DNA of 64,000 bases from Gnetum montanum (taxonomy: Eukaryota > Streptophyta > Gnetopsida > Gnetales > Gnetaceae). This document shows, in pieces, positions 11,081-22,058 of this stretch (its first letter is position 1; each line of letters begins with the position of its first letter). Location: contig MNCI01002155.1 of the NCBI GenBank assembly GCA_015680685.1, positions 88,040 through 152,039 of the forward strand, read 5' to 3'. The position numbers and the translations under genes were made by a program. The notes beneath the pieces were generated by a model, which worked only from the letters and a program-made list of their open reading frames with translations, ran no database searches and was not told the DNA's origin.

Positions 11081-12944
11081 CATGTCAAACCTTTCCACGA
11101 GCATAAGTCAGCAAATACAACAAACACCTCATCAGATGAACAACCACACTCAATATGTTGGATCTCCTCAATTCAACTTAGTCATGGGGGAGATGGCCAT
11201 CCATGTTAACTATATAAGTGGCTCCTTAGTTTTTCACCCTTTTTGTTTTACAACTTTTTATTTTAGACATTCTTTATTTTACATCTTCTTGTTTTTATGT
11301 TATTAATCTTTTCTAAATTTTATTTTACAACATTGTTAGTACATTTGCTATTTCTTGAGTATTTTACACTTTCTTTTATATTTTCTTTTATTTTGGTGTG
11401 ATTGTATAACTTTTGTTAATAAGTGCTAGGCACAGTGGTAATTCGTTGCTTGATGGTGGTATATACTATTTTGTTATTTGATTGTTGGTGTCTGGATTCT
11501 AGCTTTGACTTTTATTACTGATGATTAAAGAATGGTTTCTTTTCATGCAATAGGCAATGAGTCCACAACATCCACCCATCCACAAACTCTATGGTTGTCT
11601 TTGTTCTGGAAATGTGTAGTCTCTTTTTCATTAATAAAACTATAAAACATTTGTAACTTTGGTAGTTTCTGGATCTAGAAAGGATTCAAAGGTTTGAATA
11701 GGGTGTGACTTCAATGGGATTCAATATTCTTTATGCCTTTTTACTTACCTAGATGCATGTGTGTTTTCATGGATTTCTTACTATTCTATGTCGACCAATA
11801 AAAGGAAGTTGAATAAGTCTTTGCATGGTGTGGTTCTCATTAAAAAAAAAACATCTACAATGGGAATTCAAAGCACACCTCTTAGACATAATAAACAAAT
11901 AAGTCTTTGCATGGTGTGGTTCCCATTTCAAAAATAAATAAATAAATAATGGGAATTCAAAACACACCCCTTAGACAAAATAAATAGGCTACAAGCACTA
12001 GTTATGGGACTAGAAACACATGTACCCATGCCTAAAGGTCTTCTTTAACTAAGGTCCTTCTCACTTCCGACTTCTCTTTTCTTCTCTAATAAGGAATTGT
12101 GCTTGTTCTGTGGAAGCACTCTTGTGTCTTATGGGGATGGACTGGTCTTAGAATGATGATGCGAAGTCATTGAATGTGGTTGGTTTTGGTCTGGACTAAG
12201 GATGGATCTTATCAAGTCATTTAACCATAAAATTCACAAGGGACTTCATGTAACCTCAATCAAGAACTCCATTCCACTCTTCGTCTCATCCATCTATGCT
12301 TTCCATATTTCACCTCACTATTGGTTTCATGTTCTTGTTCGATATCCTAGTTTGATGTGTTGAAATTATTAGGTAGTTTCTTCTAGGTTTTTGCACTTAA
12401 CCTTCCATAACCATTAATTATCCATGGTGCCCATAGACTCCTTGGTTTGAACTTATGCAAGGGCAACAAAAAGCTTATGCTTGCTTTGGGGAGGATCCAC
12501 TTGCATATCTTTTGGTTGGGTTAGTTAAGTTCTTTATCCTTAGACACTCTTACAATCAAATCCTTTTATTTACCTCATTAATGACATCCAATTATGCACA
12601 TCTTCACAACATTTCTTAGTGAAATTTCATTTTTATTGTTGTGAATTCTTACACCCTCTTCAAATATTTCCTTGTGTAGAACTTTTCAAATTTAATGAAC
12701 CGCTTATTTGTTTTACCCTATTTGTTAGTCTTCCCACTAACACTCCTAAAGAAATCAATCTACCACAATCACAACCTAGCCGAGCATAACCACCAATGAG
12801 AGAAGGTACTTACCAGTTATGTGTTACACACTGCATACTAATTCACGATTTTGTTGTGATTATAGTGGAAAGCATAGATTGGAAATAAGACTAACTTCAC
12901 CAAGGATGATGTAGCAATACCACATGAAAAGGATCGTTCATGAT
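11081..12944 (+). other. Element A 3' non-coding region, first part
   Basis: No gene. It starts with a polypurine-tract-like AGTCATGGGGGAGATGG (11180-11196), then T-rich sequence. An 86-bp tandem duplication follows (11815-11900 and 11901-11986), each copy holding a hairpin. The region aligns with B at 33177-34700, so it is a conserved non-coding part of the family. Confidence 0.75.
11815..11986 (+). repeat. 86-bp tandem duplication carrying hairpins
   Basis: Two copies start with AAGTCTTTGCATGGTGTGG at 11815 and 11901. Each has an inverted repeat around an A-rich loop: 11827-11879 and 11913-11968. Element B has one copy (33811-33893). The stems keep pairing although the bases differ. Confidence 0.8.
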
Positions 12945-13465
12945 TGATGAGACATGAAATTACTCATATTGCTGACGGTCGTGTTAAGGCACCCACGTTA
13001 TATCATGGGCCACGATATCACGTATGCGATATATCATATGTGACATATCATGGGCCGCGATATCGTGTACGCGATATCACAGTTAGCTGCAATTTCTATA
13101 AATAAGAGGCGGCTCTCCCTCATTTTCATCCCAGTTTTAGAGTAGCGAAGCTCTGGCAGTTTGATCCCTCCAGAGTTAGAATTTTTCCCGTGTCTGCCCG
13201 CAATGTGGTGAATGTAATTGTACAGTGTCTTTATNTTCTTTTCCATTGCCTTCAGGAGTAGCATAGATTAGGACACATCATACACCTCATCTAGACTAAA
13301 CCATACGTGACATATGCAATACTAGTCTAGGTGGGAAGACAGCGAACTGCAACCTAAGGCTAACTGTCTAGGTGCTAGAACTAGTCCATCTGCGGAGTTC
13401 GACCGGATTGCGCGTACACGCTCGTATTCGTATGGTTGAGTGTAGGGGTACCTCGCCACTCATCA
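12945..13465 (+). mobile_element. Solo LTR of B-like family nested in element A
   Basis: 521 bp from TGATGAGACATG to CACTCATCA, flanked by a perfect 5-bp duplication ATGAT (12940-12944 and 13466-13470). A TATAAATA box is at 13097-13104. Several GATATC-type palindromes lie upstream of it (13000-13079). It is shorter than the 842-866 bp LTRs of B; the middle part appears deleted around the single N at 13235. It arose by recombination between the LTRs of a later insertion into A. Confidence 0.88.
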
Positions 13466-13470
13466 ATGAT

Positions 13471-13728
13471 CATTGGATCTTCTCTCTCGCTCTTCCACTA
13501 CCAAGAGGCGTTGGATGTTAGTTTTATCCAAGGTGGTCACTTCTCTTATCATGAACACCCAATTTTGTAAAGATTGTAACTTTCTGCACTTGGGCACTTA
13601 GAGTCTGTTGTTCCATCTGAGTTAGTTTGTATGTTAGTTAATAATCCCATACCTTCCCAATATTTTATAAGGAACTTATTCCTCCTCTTTTTCACTTGAG
13701 GATGAGTTTTCATTCAGTCGTGGGGGTA
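13471..13728 (+). other. Element A 3' non-coding region, last part, with polypurine tract
   Basis: The sequence of A resumes after the solo LTR and ends with GAGGATGAGTTTTCATTCAG and GTCGTGGGGGTA directly before the 3' LTR. The purine-rich run just before TGATG is the polypurine tract that primes plus-strand synthesis. The same ending precedes the LTRs at 25079 and 35136. Confidence 0.75.
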
Positions 13729-14573
13729 TGATGAATCATGTTTTGACTAGCTTCGATGTTGGAGCCTTAGCATTAGATACTCGATGTTGGAGCTCAAGAC
13801 ACAATGTTGAATATCCGATATTGTAGGGTATATGCCAGCCTATAAATATAGCGCTTAGGCTCACGATTTTCATATAGTTTTTGTTATAGCATAGTGAAGC
13901 TATTGTAGTTTGTTTTCTCTAGAGTTAGAATATTTTCTGAGTGCTCCTAGCAAGAGTCTAAGTGTGTACGGATCTTTGTTCGAACACTAATGTACTTGAG
14001 CACAACAGTGTGACGAGACTAAAAATGATCCCTTTTGATCATCCTTGTAGCACTGAGAATAGATTAAAGGTTTCCTTGATACATTTAATATTCATGCACT
14101 TCATTTCAATGTGCTTTAATTAAGCAATTAATTTCTACTTGTTAATGAACACAAGCACAACCACCTCAAGCATACATGTAGCACTTGGTAACCCAAAAAC
14201 GCTTAACATTTAGTAGCCCAACAACACTATACGTGTTCAAGATGTATCTAGAAAGTGGGAATGAGTACTTGTGTTAGGCTAGCTAGGCAATATATTAATT
14301 AGATATTAAATTCCTATACCTTTCATTCTTGTCTTAGGTGACTAAACTTTCAAAACATAAAATAATAAAAATCATGTGTCTCAATTACACTTAAACCATA
14401 TCCTTGAACTTCACAAGTATAGTTGGAAAGACAATGAATGTTCTCAACGTCCATTTCACTTCTTAGAGAATTAGTGCACTGACTAACTATAGGTTCACGA
14501 AATTTGACCGGATCGCATGTGAATGCCTTATTGATTCATATGGTTGGGCACAGGGGTACCTCATCACTCATTA
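13729..14573 (+). repeat. Element A 3' LTR
   Basis: 845 bp, the partner of 3978-4833, starting TGATGAATC and ending CTCATTA (final CA mutated to TA). TATAAATA is at 13841-13848. It is followed by TSD AATGA (14574-14578), after which the LINE resumes. Confidence 0.92.
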
Positions 14574-14578
14574 AATGA

Positions 14579-15457
14579 TGTAACAAGTCTTGGCACAAAC
14601 AAGAGTAAGAACAATTCTAGATCCCCCTCTTCCAATGTATCTAGAAACTACCGACTCTCTTTAAAATTAAGTAGTTCCTGTGGTGTCTCCTCCACCAAGG
14701 TTTACCTATCCGCAAATGTCTTGATATCTTGGGATTCACAGTCCCAATTGCCCTCTTTATGGTGGTAAAGAGGACTTTCCTCATGTGTTTTGGCTTTGCC
14801 CCTTCGCACAACATGTGTGGACATGGGCTTTCAAAGTAATTCCATTGTGTAAGCTATTTCAAGATGATGTTATATTTGGCCTTTTGGCCACCACTTTTGC
14901 TAATTTTAAATTTCTATAAAAAGTTATTAGGCCTATTATTCTATATTATATTTGGAAGCATAGATGTAATGCTATTTTTCAAAGGATTGATTATTCTAAT
15001 AAATGTCATCTAACAATGATGGAGAAATTGTAAATATTCTGCCTCATTCTTCCAACTCAAATCTCAAACATAAAGTTCAAAATGGATATTCATTAGTTGA
15101 TTCACCTCCTCTAGCCTTGGGAAAGACCCATGTGTTTAAGCAACCCTCTTCAACAAAAATCGCTGCATAGAAGCTTCCCTTTTTACATTTGATTGGAGTC
15201 ACCATATGGGAGTCTCTCTATCTTCTATCGAGCACTATCTACCTCGTCCAAATTTCTGCCACTCTCTCTTGTAATGGGCCGGTTGGTTTTGGTGGTTGGT
15301 AGTTCCTCAGATTGGGTTTCTTCCTTTCACGAATGATTATTTATAAGGACGTTTCCAAAATTTCATGTCCAGTAATCTAAGTTTTCCATATTTTTTTGTC
15401 TTCATAACTTAATGAGGTATATATACTTACACTCTTTTACTATTAATAAAACTTCTT
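14579..15457 (+). mobile_element. LINE, 3' part with zinc-finger RT-associated domain
   Basis: Continuation of the LINE after element A. The frame at 14740-14919 is open for 59 codons and reads SPNCPLYGG, then HVFWLCPFAQHVW. This is the zf-RVT type C-terminal domain of plant LINE ORF2 (C-x2-C ... H-x4-C), with the first Cys changed to Ser. The LINE tail ends near ATTAATAAAACTT (about 15445-15457); no clear poly-A or target duplication is visible. Its end borders the RPL19 promoter. Confidence 0.8.
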
Positions 15458-15746
15458 TTCGGTCCGACAACCCTAGCCCCCTCCCCAGCCCCGCCCCTTT
15501 AGCAAACTTGAAAAGTGAATGCTTCACGGTTTCAAATCTCTGAGAGTTATTGGGTTTACCAAGCCCCATCGAATGCTCTTATCGCCTTGCACAAACCCAC
15601 ATTGCAATTTCTATTGAAATCCTGTAACATATCAAAAACCCTATTTCCTCCGGTGCAGAAAGCCTCCGCTTAAAACCTTAAAACGCAGAACGAAGTAGCA
15701 GACTTAGAGAGAGAGAGAGGCGGAGGGCAGATCCAAGGACGTAGTC
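15458..15746 (+). promoter_or_regulatory. RPL19 promoter and 5' leader
   Basis: About 290 bp lie between the LINE tail and the RPL19 start codon. They hold a telo-box AAACCCTA at 15636-15643, typical of plant ribosomal protein and translation genes, and an ACAACCCTAG at about 15468-15476. An ATTGGG, the reverse of a CCAAT box, is at about 15549. A pyrimidine-rich CTATTTCCTC is at 15641-15650, and a GA run at 15706-15719 in the likely leader. I see no clear TATA box. Another AAACCCTA is at 16021-16028 in intron 1. The transcription start is inferred, not visible. Confidence 0.65.
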
Positions 15747-17518
<1,772 letters not shown>

Positions 17519-18894
17519 GGCACTTTCAGTTGCAGCTACTAGGTTATGAGCAAAAACATCCATAAATTTTTCTGGCGTTATAGGTTGCTTACAGTCGAGT
17601 TTTTGCTACAATCTTCAAGGGGATTGGCGAAGTTATTATTAATTATACTTAGTTTATTGGTGCAAAGCGCAATCTATTTTTTGACAGCATTTGCTAAGAA
17701 CTCATTCGGATCACTAATTGGATTTCAATTTCTTGCCTATTGTATTTCTGACATATTAGTAATTCTTTCCAAAAAATTTTCTCAAGTTTTATGAGTGTTT
17801 TTGGTTAAATGGTTTTTAGCCTGTTTGCTTAAATACAAGGATAATGTGAAACAACGGATTTGTACAACGGCCTGGAGTAAAAGTTTACAATGTACTGTTA
17901 TCTGAATTAGGTTTTGTGTTGTTGCTACCTGATTAGAAGGTGTCGTCGTTGAAAAGAGCACTTTTATCTGACATTTTGAGTTAAACTGGGGGAGGTGACA
18001 GGTCCGTTCTGTATACGAAGTTATGTTTTTGTGTTTTGCAACATGACTAGTGCAATTGCTAAATGATCAACATTCTTAGTTTGTTTTACCTTACGCCGTT
18101 TCATTATAGGTCTTTTGCAGCTGATGATTTCTGCAAGGGTGCAGTTAATTTGAGCTTTTTGTATCGTTGCTTATAAGCAGCGATGGTCTTTAAAAGTTTA
18201 TAACTGATTGCTTTCATTATGACCATCAAATTTGTGTTAAGATAATCATTTTTAGAGTTTTATTTCCATCGAAGTTGCGGGTGTTTGGGGTGTGAACATG
18301 ATGTGGGTTGTTGATATATATGAGCTGGAGTTTGTTAATGTTTGGGGCTTGCATTACAGGGGAATAACAGGCAGTTGGTTAGACTCTTAAGCGTTCCATT
18401 TTTTGAAACTTTGACATGCCCACAGAGGCTTGGGACCCAGTGGAAACGGTATCTGCTCTTGACAAGTAGTTAACTAAATAGAAAGTTCTAATATACATTT
18501 GGAATCAAATTTAGTTCTGATCCGTGTTATCCCTTTTAGTGGCCCTTGGTGTTCATCCTCAATGCTCATCAAATGTCAAGTCTCAGGTACAAAGAAAATA
18601 TTAGGTTATTGTTAACGGAAGAGCAGGTTGAAATGAACCTAATGAAATGAACGTGATCAGATTGTTTTAAAGTTGTATCTTTTGTAAGAGAATTTATGCG
18701 GTTGGCAACAAGGTTAGGAGAGATGGTTGGTTGGAAAAAGTTCACCCTAGGGTGGAGGGAATATGGTTTGTTGGTAAAGGATAACCTTACCTGGTTGGGA
18801 AAAATTTACCTTATCTATATGGTGTAGGGAATTTATGTGGGTATATATATATATCTTTATCAATTGAGATGATTTTAATCAAGGATGAGGAAAT
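17519..18894 (+). other. RPL19 3' flank, no further gene seen
   Basis: T-rich sequence probably holding the RPL19 3' UTR and poly-A site, then unassigned DNA. No canonical AATAAA is prominent close to the stop. A (TA)n run lies at 18842-18855. The open frame at 17546-17794 has no recognisable protein. Confidence 0.5.
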
Positions 18895-19223
18895 AAGATA
18901 TTTAAAAATGGAATCACTCATCTTTTTGTTTTTCTATCATTTACTCAATATAGTTTTACCCTTGGTCAAGTTTGTTGTGTCTTTGTTTATTTATGGTGTT
19001 TTTGTTTATTTATGGTGTTTTTGAGCTGTTATGTATGATAGAGATTTATTTCTGTATGATAGAGATTTATTTCTCAAAAACACTATGAACAATGGTAGAA
19101 CAAGTGTAATGTGATAGAGAGGGTAAAACTGAATTAAGTGGTTAAGTGGTAGAGAAACAAAGGAGGGATGATAGAGAGGGTAAAACTGAATTAAGTGGTA
19201 GTGATTCCGTTTTTAGATATTTT
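18895..19223. mobile_element. Foldback / MITE-like palindromic element
   Basis: 329 bp with terminal inverted repeats. The 23 bases at 18895-18917 pair with 19201-19223 with about three mismatches (core GGAATCAC / GTGATTCC). Inward, the left TAGTTTTACCC pairs with GGGTAAAACT on the right, which occurs twice there because GATAGAGAGGGTAAAACTGA is repeated. The centre holds doubled TTTATTTATGGTGTTTTTG and GTATGATAGAGATTTATTTC. No transposase and no clear target duplication were found. It could also be a simple rearranged hairpin. Confidence 0.6.
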
Positions 19224-20460
19224 GTCACGTTGTCAAAATGGCAATGTTGAAAAACTTTACTAGTGTTGGCTTTGTGAACCAAAATAAAAATAAGTTGAGT
19301 CATAGCTCAAATTATAGAGAAATTATAACTTGAGTCATGTCTGGTCTTTAATAGGGGGCAAGTTGGGGCAAGTTGTGACATCTGTCAAAATATGACAGAA
19401 ATGAAGATCTTAAATCTGTTAAGTCAAAGCTTTGGATGAAGAGGCATCGCCAACTTCCTTCTGGTTCTCCTTCCTTTGGGAGTTTTCCATGGGATGATGG
19501 GCCTAGTTCCTTTAATGTCTTCTGTTGGATTCTCTTGGTCGGTATCTCTGTTTTGTCGGTACCTGCATGTGCATAAATAAACATGCCAACAAAATTTGCA
19601 CCATCAGCCTTTTTAAAAGGGTTAAGAGTACCAAAGGTTATGAAAGAGTAACTCGGAATTATGTAATTGAAAGAATATGCTAACTGCCCATAAAAGGAAT
19701 CTAAACATCTTTGTCATATATGCAAATCATCACCTATAGGTATGTGTGTTTATATATATAATCATATTTTTTTCATTTAAATTGAGAATAAACAATCATT
19801 AGCTGAAAAATAGCATGAAGAAAAAAATGCTACTTGTCAAGGCTCTATGTTACTACCTCCAAAAAAACATGACATCCAAGATAACATTGAAGGCATTGAA
19901 TCAATAGAGTTGCCTTTAAATTTGAAGCATAAATTTCAAGGTTTAATGTATCATACTACTTCAGGTTATGCTTTTAAGATTATATCACCATGCCAAATCA
20001 CATATTCCAAAAAGGGAACAACAAATAGGAATTTGGGCAAGTAAAACTGAAAAATAGGTAGACAAATCATATCTAAATGACATGATAGATTCATTTTGGT
20101 GTGCACAAAGAGACAAATATTGAATTGGCTATGATGTCTCATAAAAAAGAAAAAAAAATCATGTAAAATTCCATACAATAGAAATATTAATTAAAATCTC
20201 ATATGAGAACATATTCAAATACTACAAGGCTTAGAAATATGGTTCCTAAAACTTGTATAAATCATCTTCACTTATTAGTATAAATCATCAATTATCAATA
20301 AGGCTATGCTTATATGCATAATCTACCATATGAGAAAAATGTAAAATTGAAATTATCAAATGAGTCTTAGCATGGAAAGATAAATGCATTATTTTTTTAA
20401 CTTTTAAAATTCAAACACAATCTTTCCAATACCCATCTAGACATCTAGTTTGTTCTAAAT
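19224..20460. other. AT-rich region without recognised gene
   Basis: Short open frames on both strands (for example 19348-19584 minus) show no known motif. The last few hundred bases may be degraded upstream parts of the copia fragment that follows, but I cannot show it. Confidence 0.4.
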
Positions 20461-21119
20461 TATCTCCCTTGGTTTTTGCAAGATTTACATAAATCACATT
20501 GAAAAGCTATGAAGTGGGTTATACGATATCTAAGAACTACAATAGATTATTAGATCATATTTCATAAACATGAAATTTCAAGATATGGGAATACACTAGT
20601 GTGGACTAGGGAGGTGACCTTGAAGATCATAAATCAACTTCTGGTTTTTGTTTTTTCTTTCATCCATTACTTATCTCCTGGGGATCAAAGAAACAAACTA
20701 TAATCTCCTTTTCAATAGTAGAAGTAGAATACATAGTTGCATCAAACGTTGTTGCTAAGGTCATATGGATCTCCTCCATTTTCATTGAAATGGTATATAC
20801 ACTTGAATCTCTTATTTGTTTATACTATGATAGCACAAGTGCTATTGCGATGGCTCATAATCCTATTCATCATGGACATTCCAAAAATATAGATATCAAA
20901 CACCATCACCTCAGAAGCTTAATTTTAGACAGCACACTCAACATAGAGCATCATGGAACTGAAGCACAAATATCAGATATTTTTACTAAGATTTTGAGCT
21001 GTAAGAAGTTTGAATCTTTTAGAGACTTCCTTGGAGTGGAATCTCTAACCATCATGGGGGGTTTGTGGAATATGATCATTAGATATTTCACAAAAGAATT
21101 ACATAGATTTAATCCATAA
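20461..21119 (+). pseudogene. Ty1/copia pol fragment: end of RT and RNase H
   Basis: Tail of a copia polyprotein. Readable blocks in order: KAMKWVIRYLRTTIDY (about 20503), SWGSKKQT with EVEYI (about 20680-20740), then 20790-21119 with YYDSTSAIAMAHNP, HSKNIDIKHHHLR and ISDIFTKIL. These are the copia RNase H motifs, including the DSxSA block and the ADIFTK-like end. Upstream parts are missing or unrecognisable and several stops are present. No LTR could be delimited on either side. Confidence 0.82.
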
Positions 21120-22058
21120 ATCTATATTAAATAAGATGAGATCCTATTCATGTAATTTCTATTTAATCCCATGATTAGATAATCCTTTATTAAGAAGATC
21201 CTTAAATATGATAATGATCATCTCCATAATTTCTTAGATTCATGCTTATCTCTCCATATCTATTTTTGGGAAATCCAGGCTTGTATAATTTTAGTAGCAT
21301 ATGTTCATTAGTAAGAGGATTGAAGAGAATCTCATAAGAGTGTGTTTGTTTTAACTAAGTTTTTTATTTTCTTTTAGCTTAGATCATAGATTTAGGCCCC
21401 TATAGGTTTTTCATTCATATCATAGAAACAATATCATATCTCTTGTGATATTGCATCAATGATGTTGCATCTATGATATCATGCATATAAAAAACTATAT
21501 ATATATATATATGTGTGAATCATTAACAAAATTTTCATTTCTACCAAGGGGAGTTCATGTCATTAAACCATATCTTCCTCTGCCTATTCAATTTGAGCCA
21601 TTCTTAAATCCTTTTTCTCTTAGAGCAAGCATTTTAGTTGCGGGGAAGAGCATTGTGCATAATTTTACGAATTGTGTGAATTTTTTCTAATGTCCAAAAG
21701 ATTAATCAAGGGTAAGTATTATAAACAATAATAAGATTTTAAATAGATTTGAGCCACTAAACTTAACATTTCTCTTCGATTAACTATTCGAACACTTTTT
21801 AACAATAAATTGAAAATAGTGATAGGTTATTCAAGCTAAAATTATTTTCAATTGTTAGAAATTTTTTTTAATTAAGTATTTTTGGAATTAAAAATTTTTC
21901 TAAATTGGTGAATTTTCTAAAGTTTGCAGTCCAAACTAAAAATAAGATTGGTTGTTTACAATGATTTTGATTAAAACTCAAAATCCAATGAAGGGTTATG
22001 AACATTTAGAAATTTTTTCAAAATATTTGGGTAATCTTTAAATTTATTATGATTATAG
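21120..22058. other. AT-rich region without recognised gene
   Basis: Could include the decayed 3' LTR of the copia fragment but no ends can be set. An (AT)n run is at 21497-21513. The open frame 21481-21690 is not recognised. Confidence 0.35.

Larger units (their letters stand above)
3978..14573 (+). mobile_element. Element A: Athila-like Ty3/gypsy LTR retrotransposon, complete but decayed
   Basis: About 10.6 kb bounded by two similar LTRs (3978-4833 and 13729-14573) and a 5-bp TSD AATGA. Internal order is primer-binding site, gag, protease, RT, RNase H, integrase, long non-coding 3' region, polypurine tract. The RT catalytic block is VFMDDF and the following GIVLGH...GIEV blocks resemble the Athila branch of Ty3/gypsy. 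It is inserted into the LINE and carries a nested solo LTR at 12945-13465. Every domain is broken by stops. Confidence 0.92.

Noticed and set aside
15458-15480. CCCTAGCCCC as telomere repeat remnant
   Set aside because: Too short and not repeated; better read as telo-box-like promoter sequence of a ribosomal protein gene.
17546-17794. 82-codon ORF downstream of RPL19
   Set aside because: Hydrophobic, low complexity, no family match and no splice or promoter context; most likely 3' flank.
19348-19584. Minus-strand 78-codon ORF as a gene
   Set aside because: No recognisable domain, no splice partners and no conserved neighbour.
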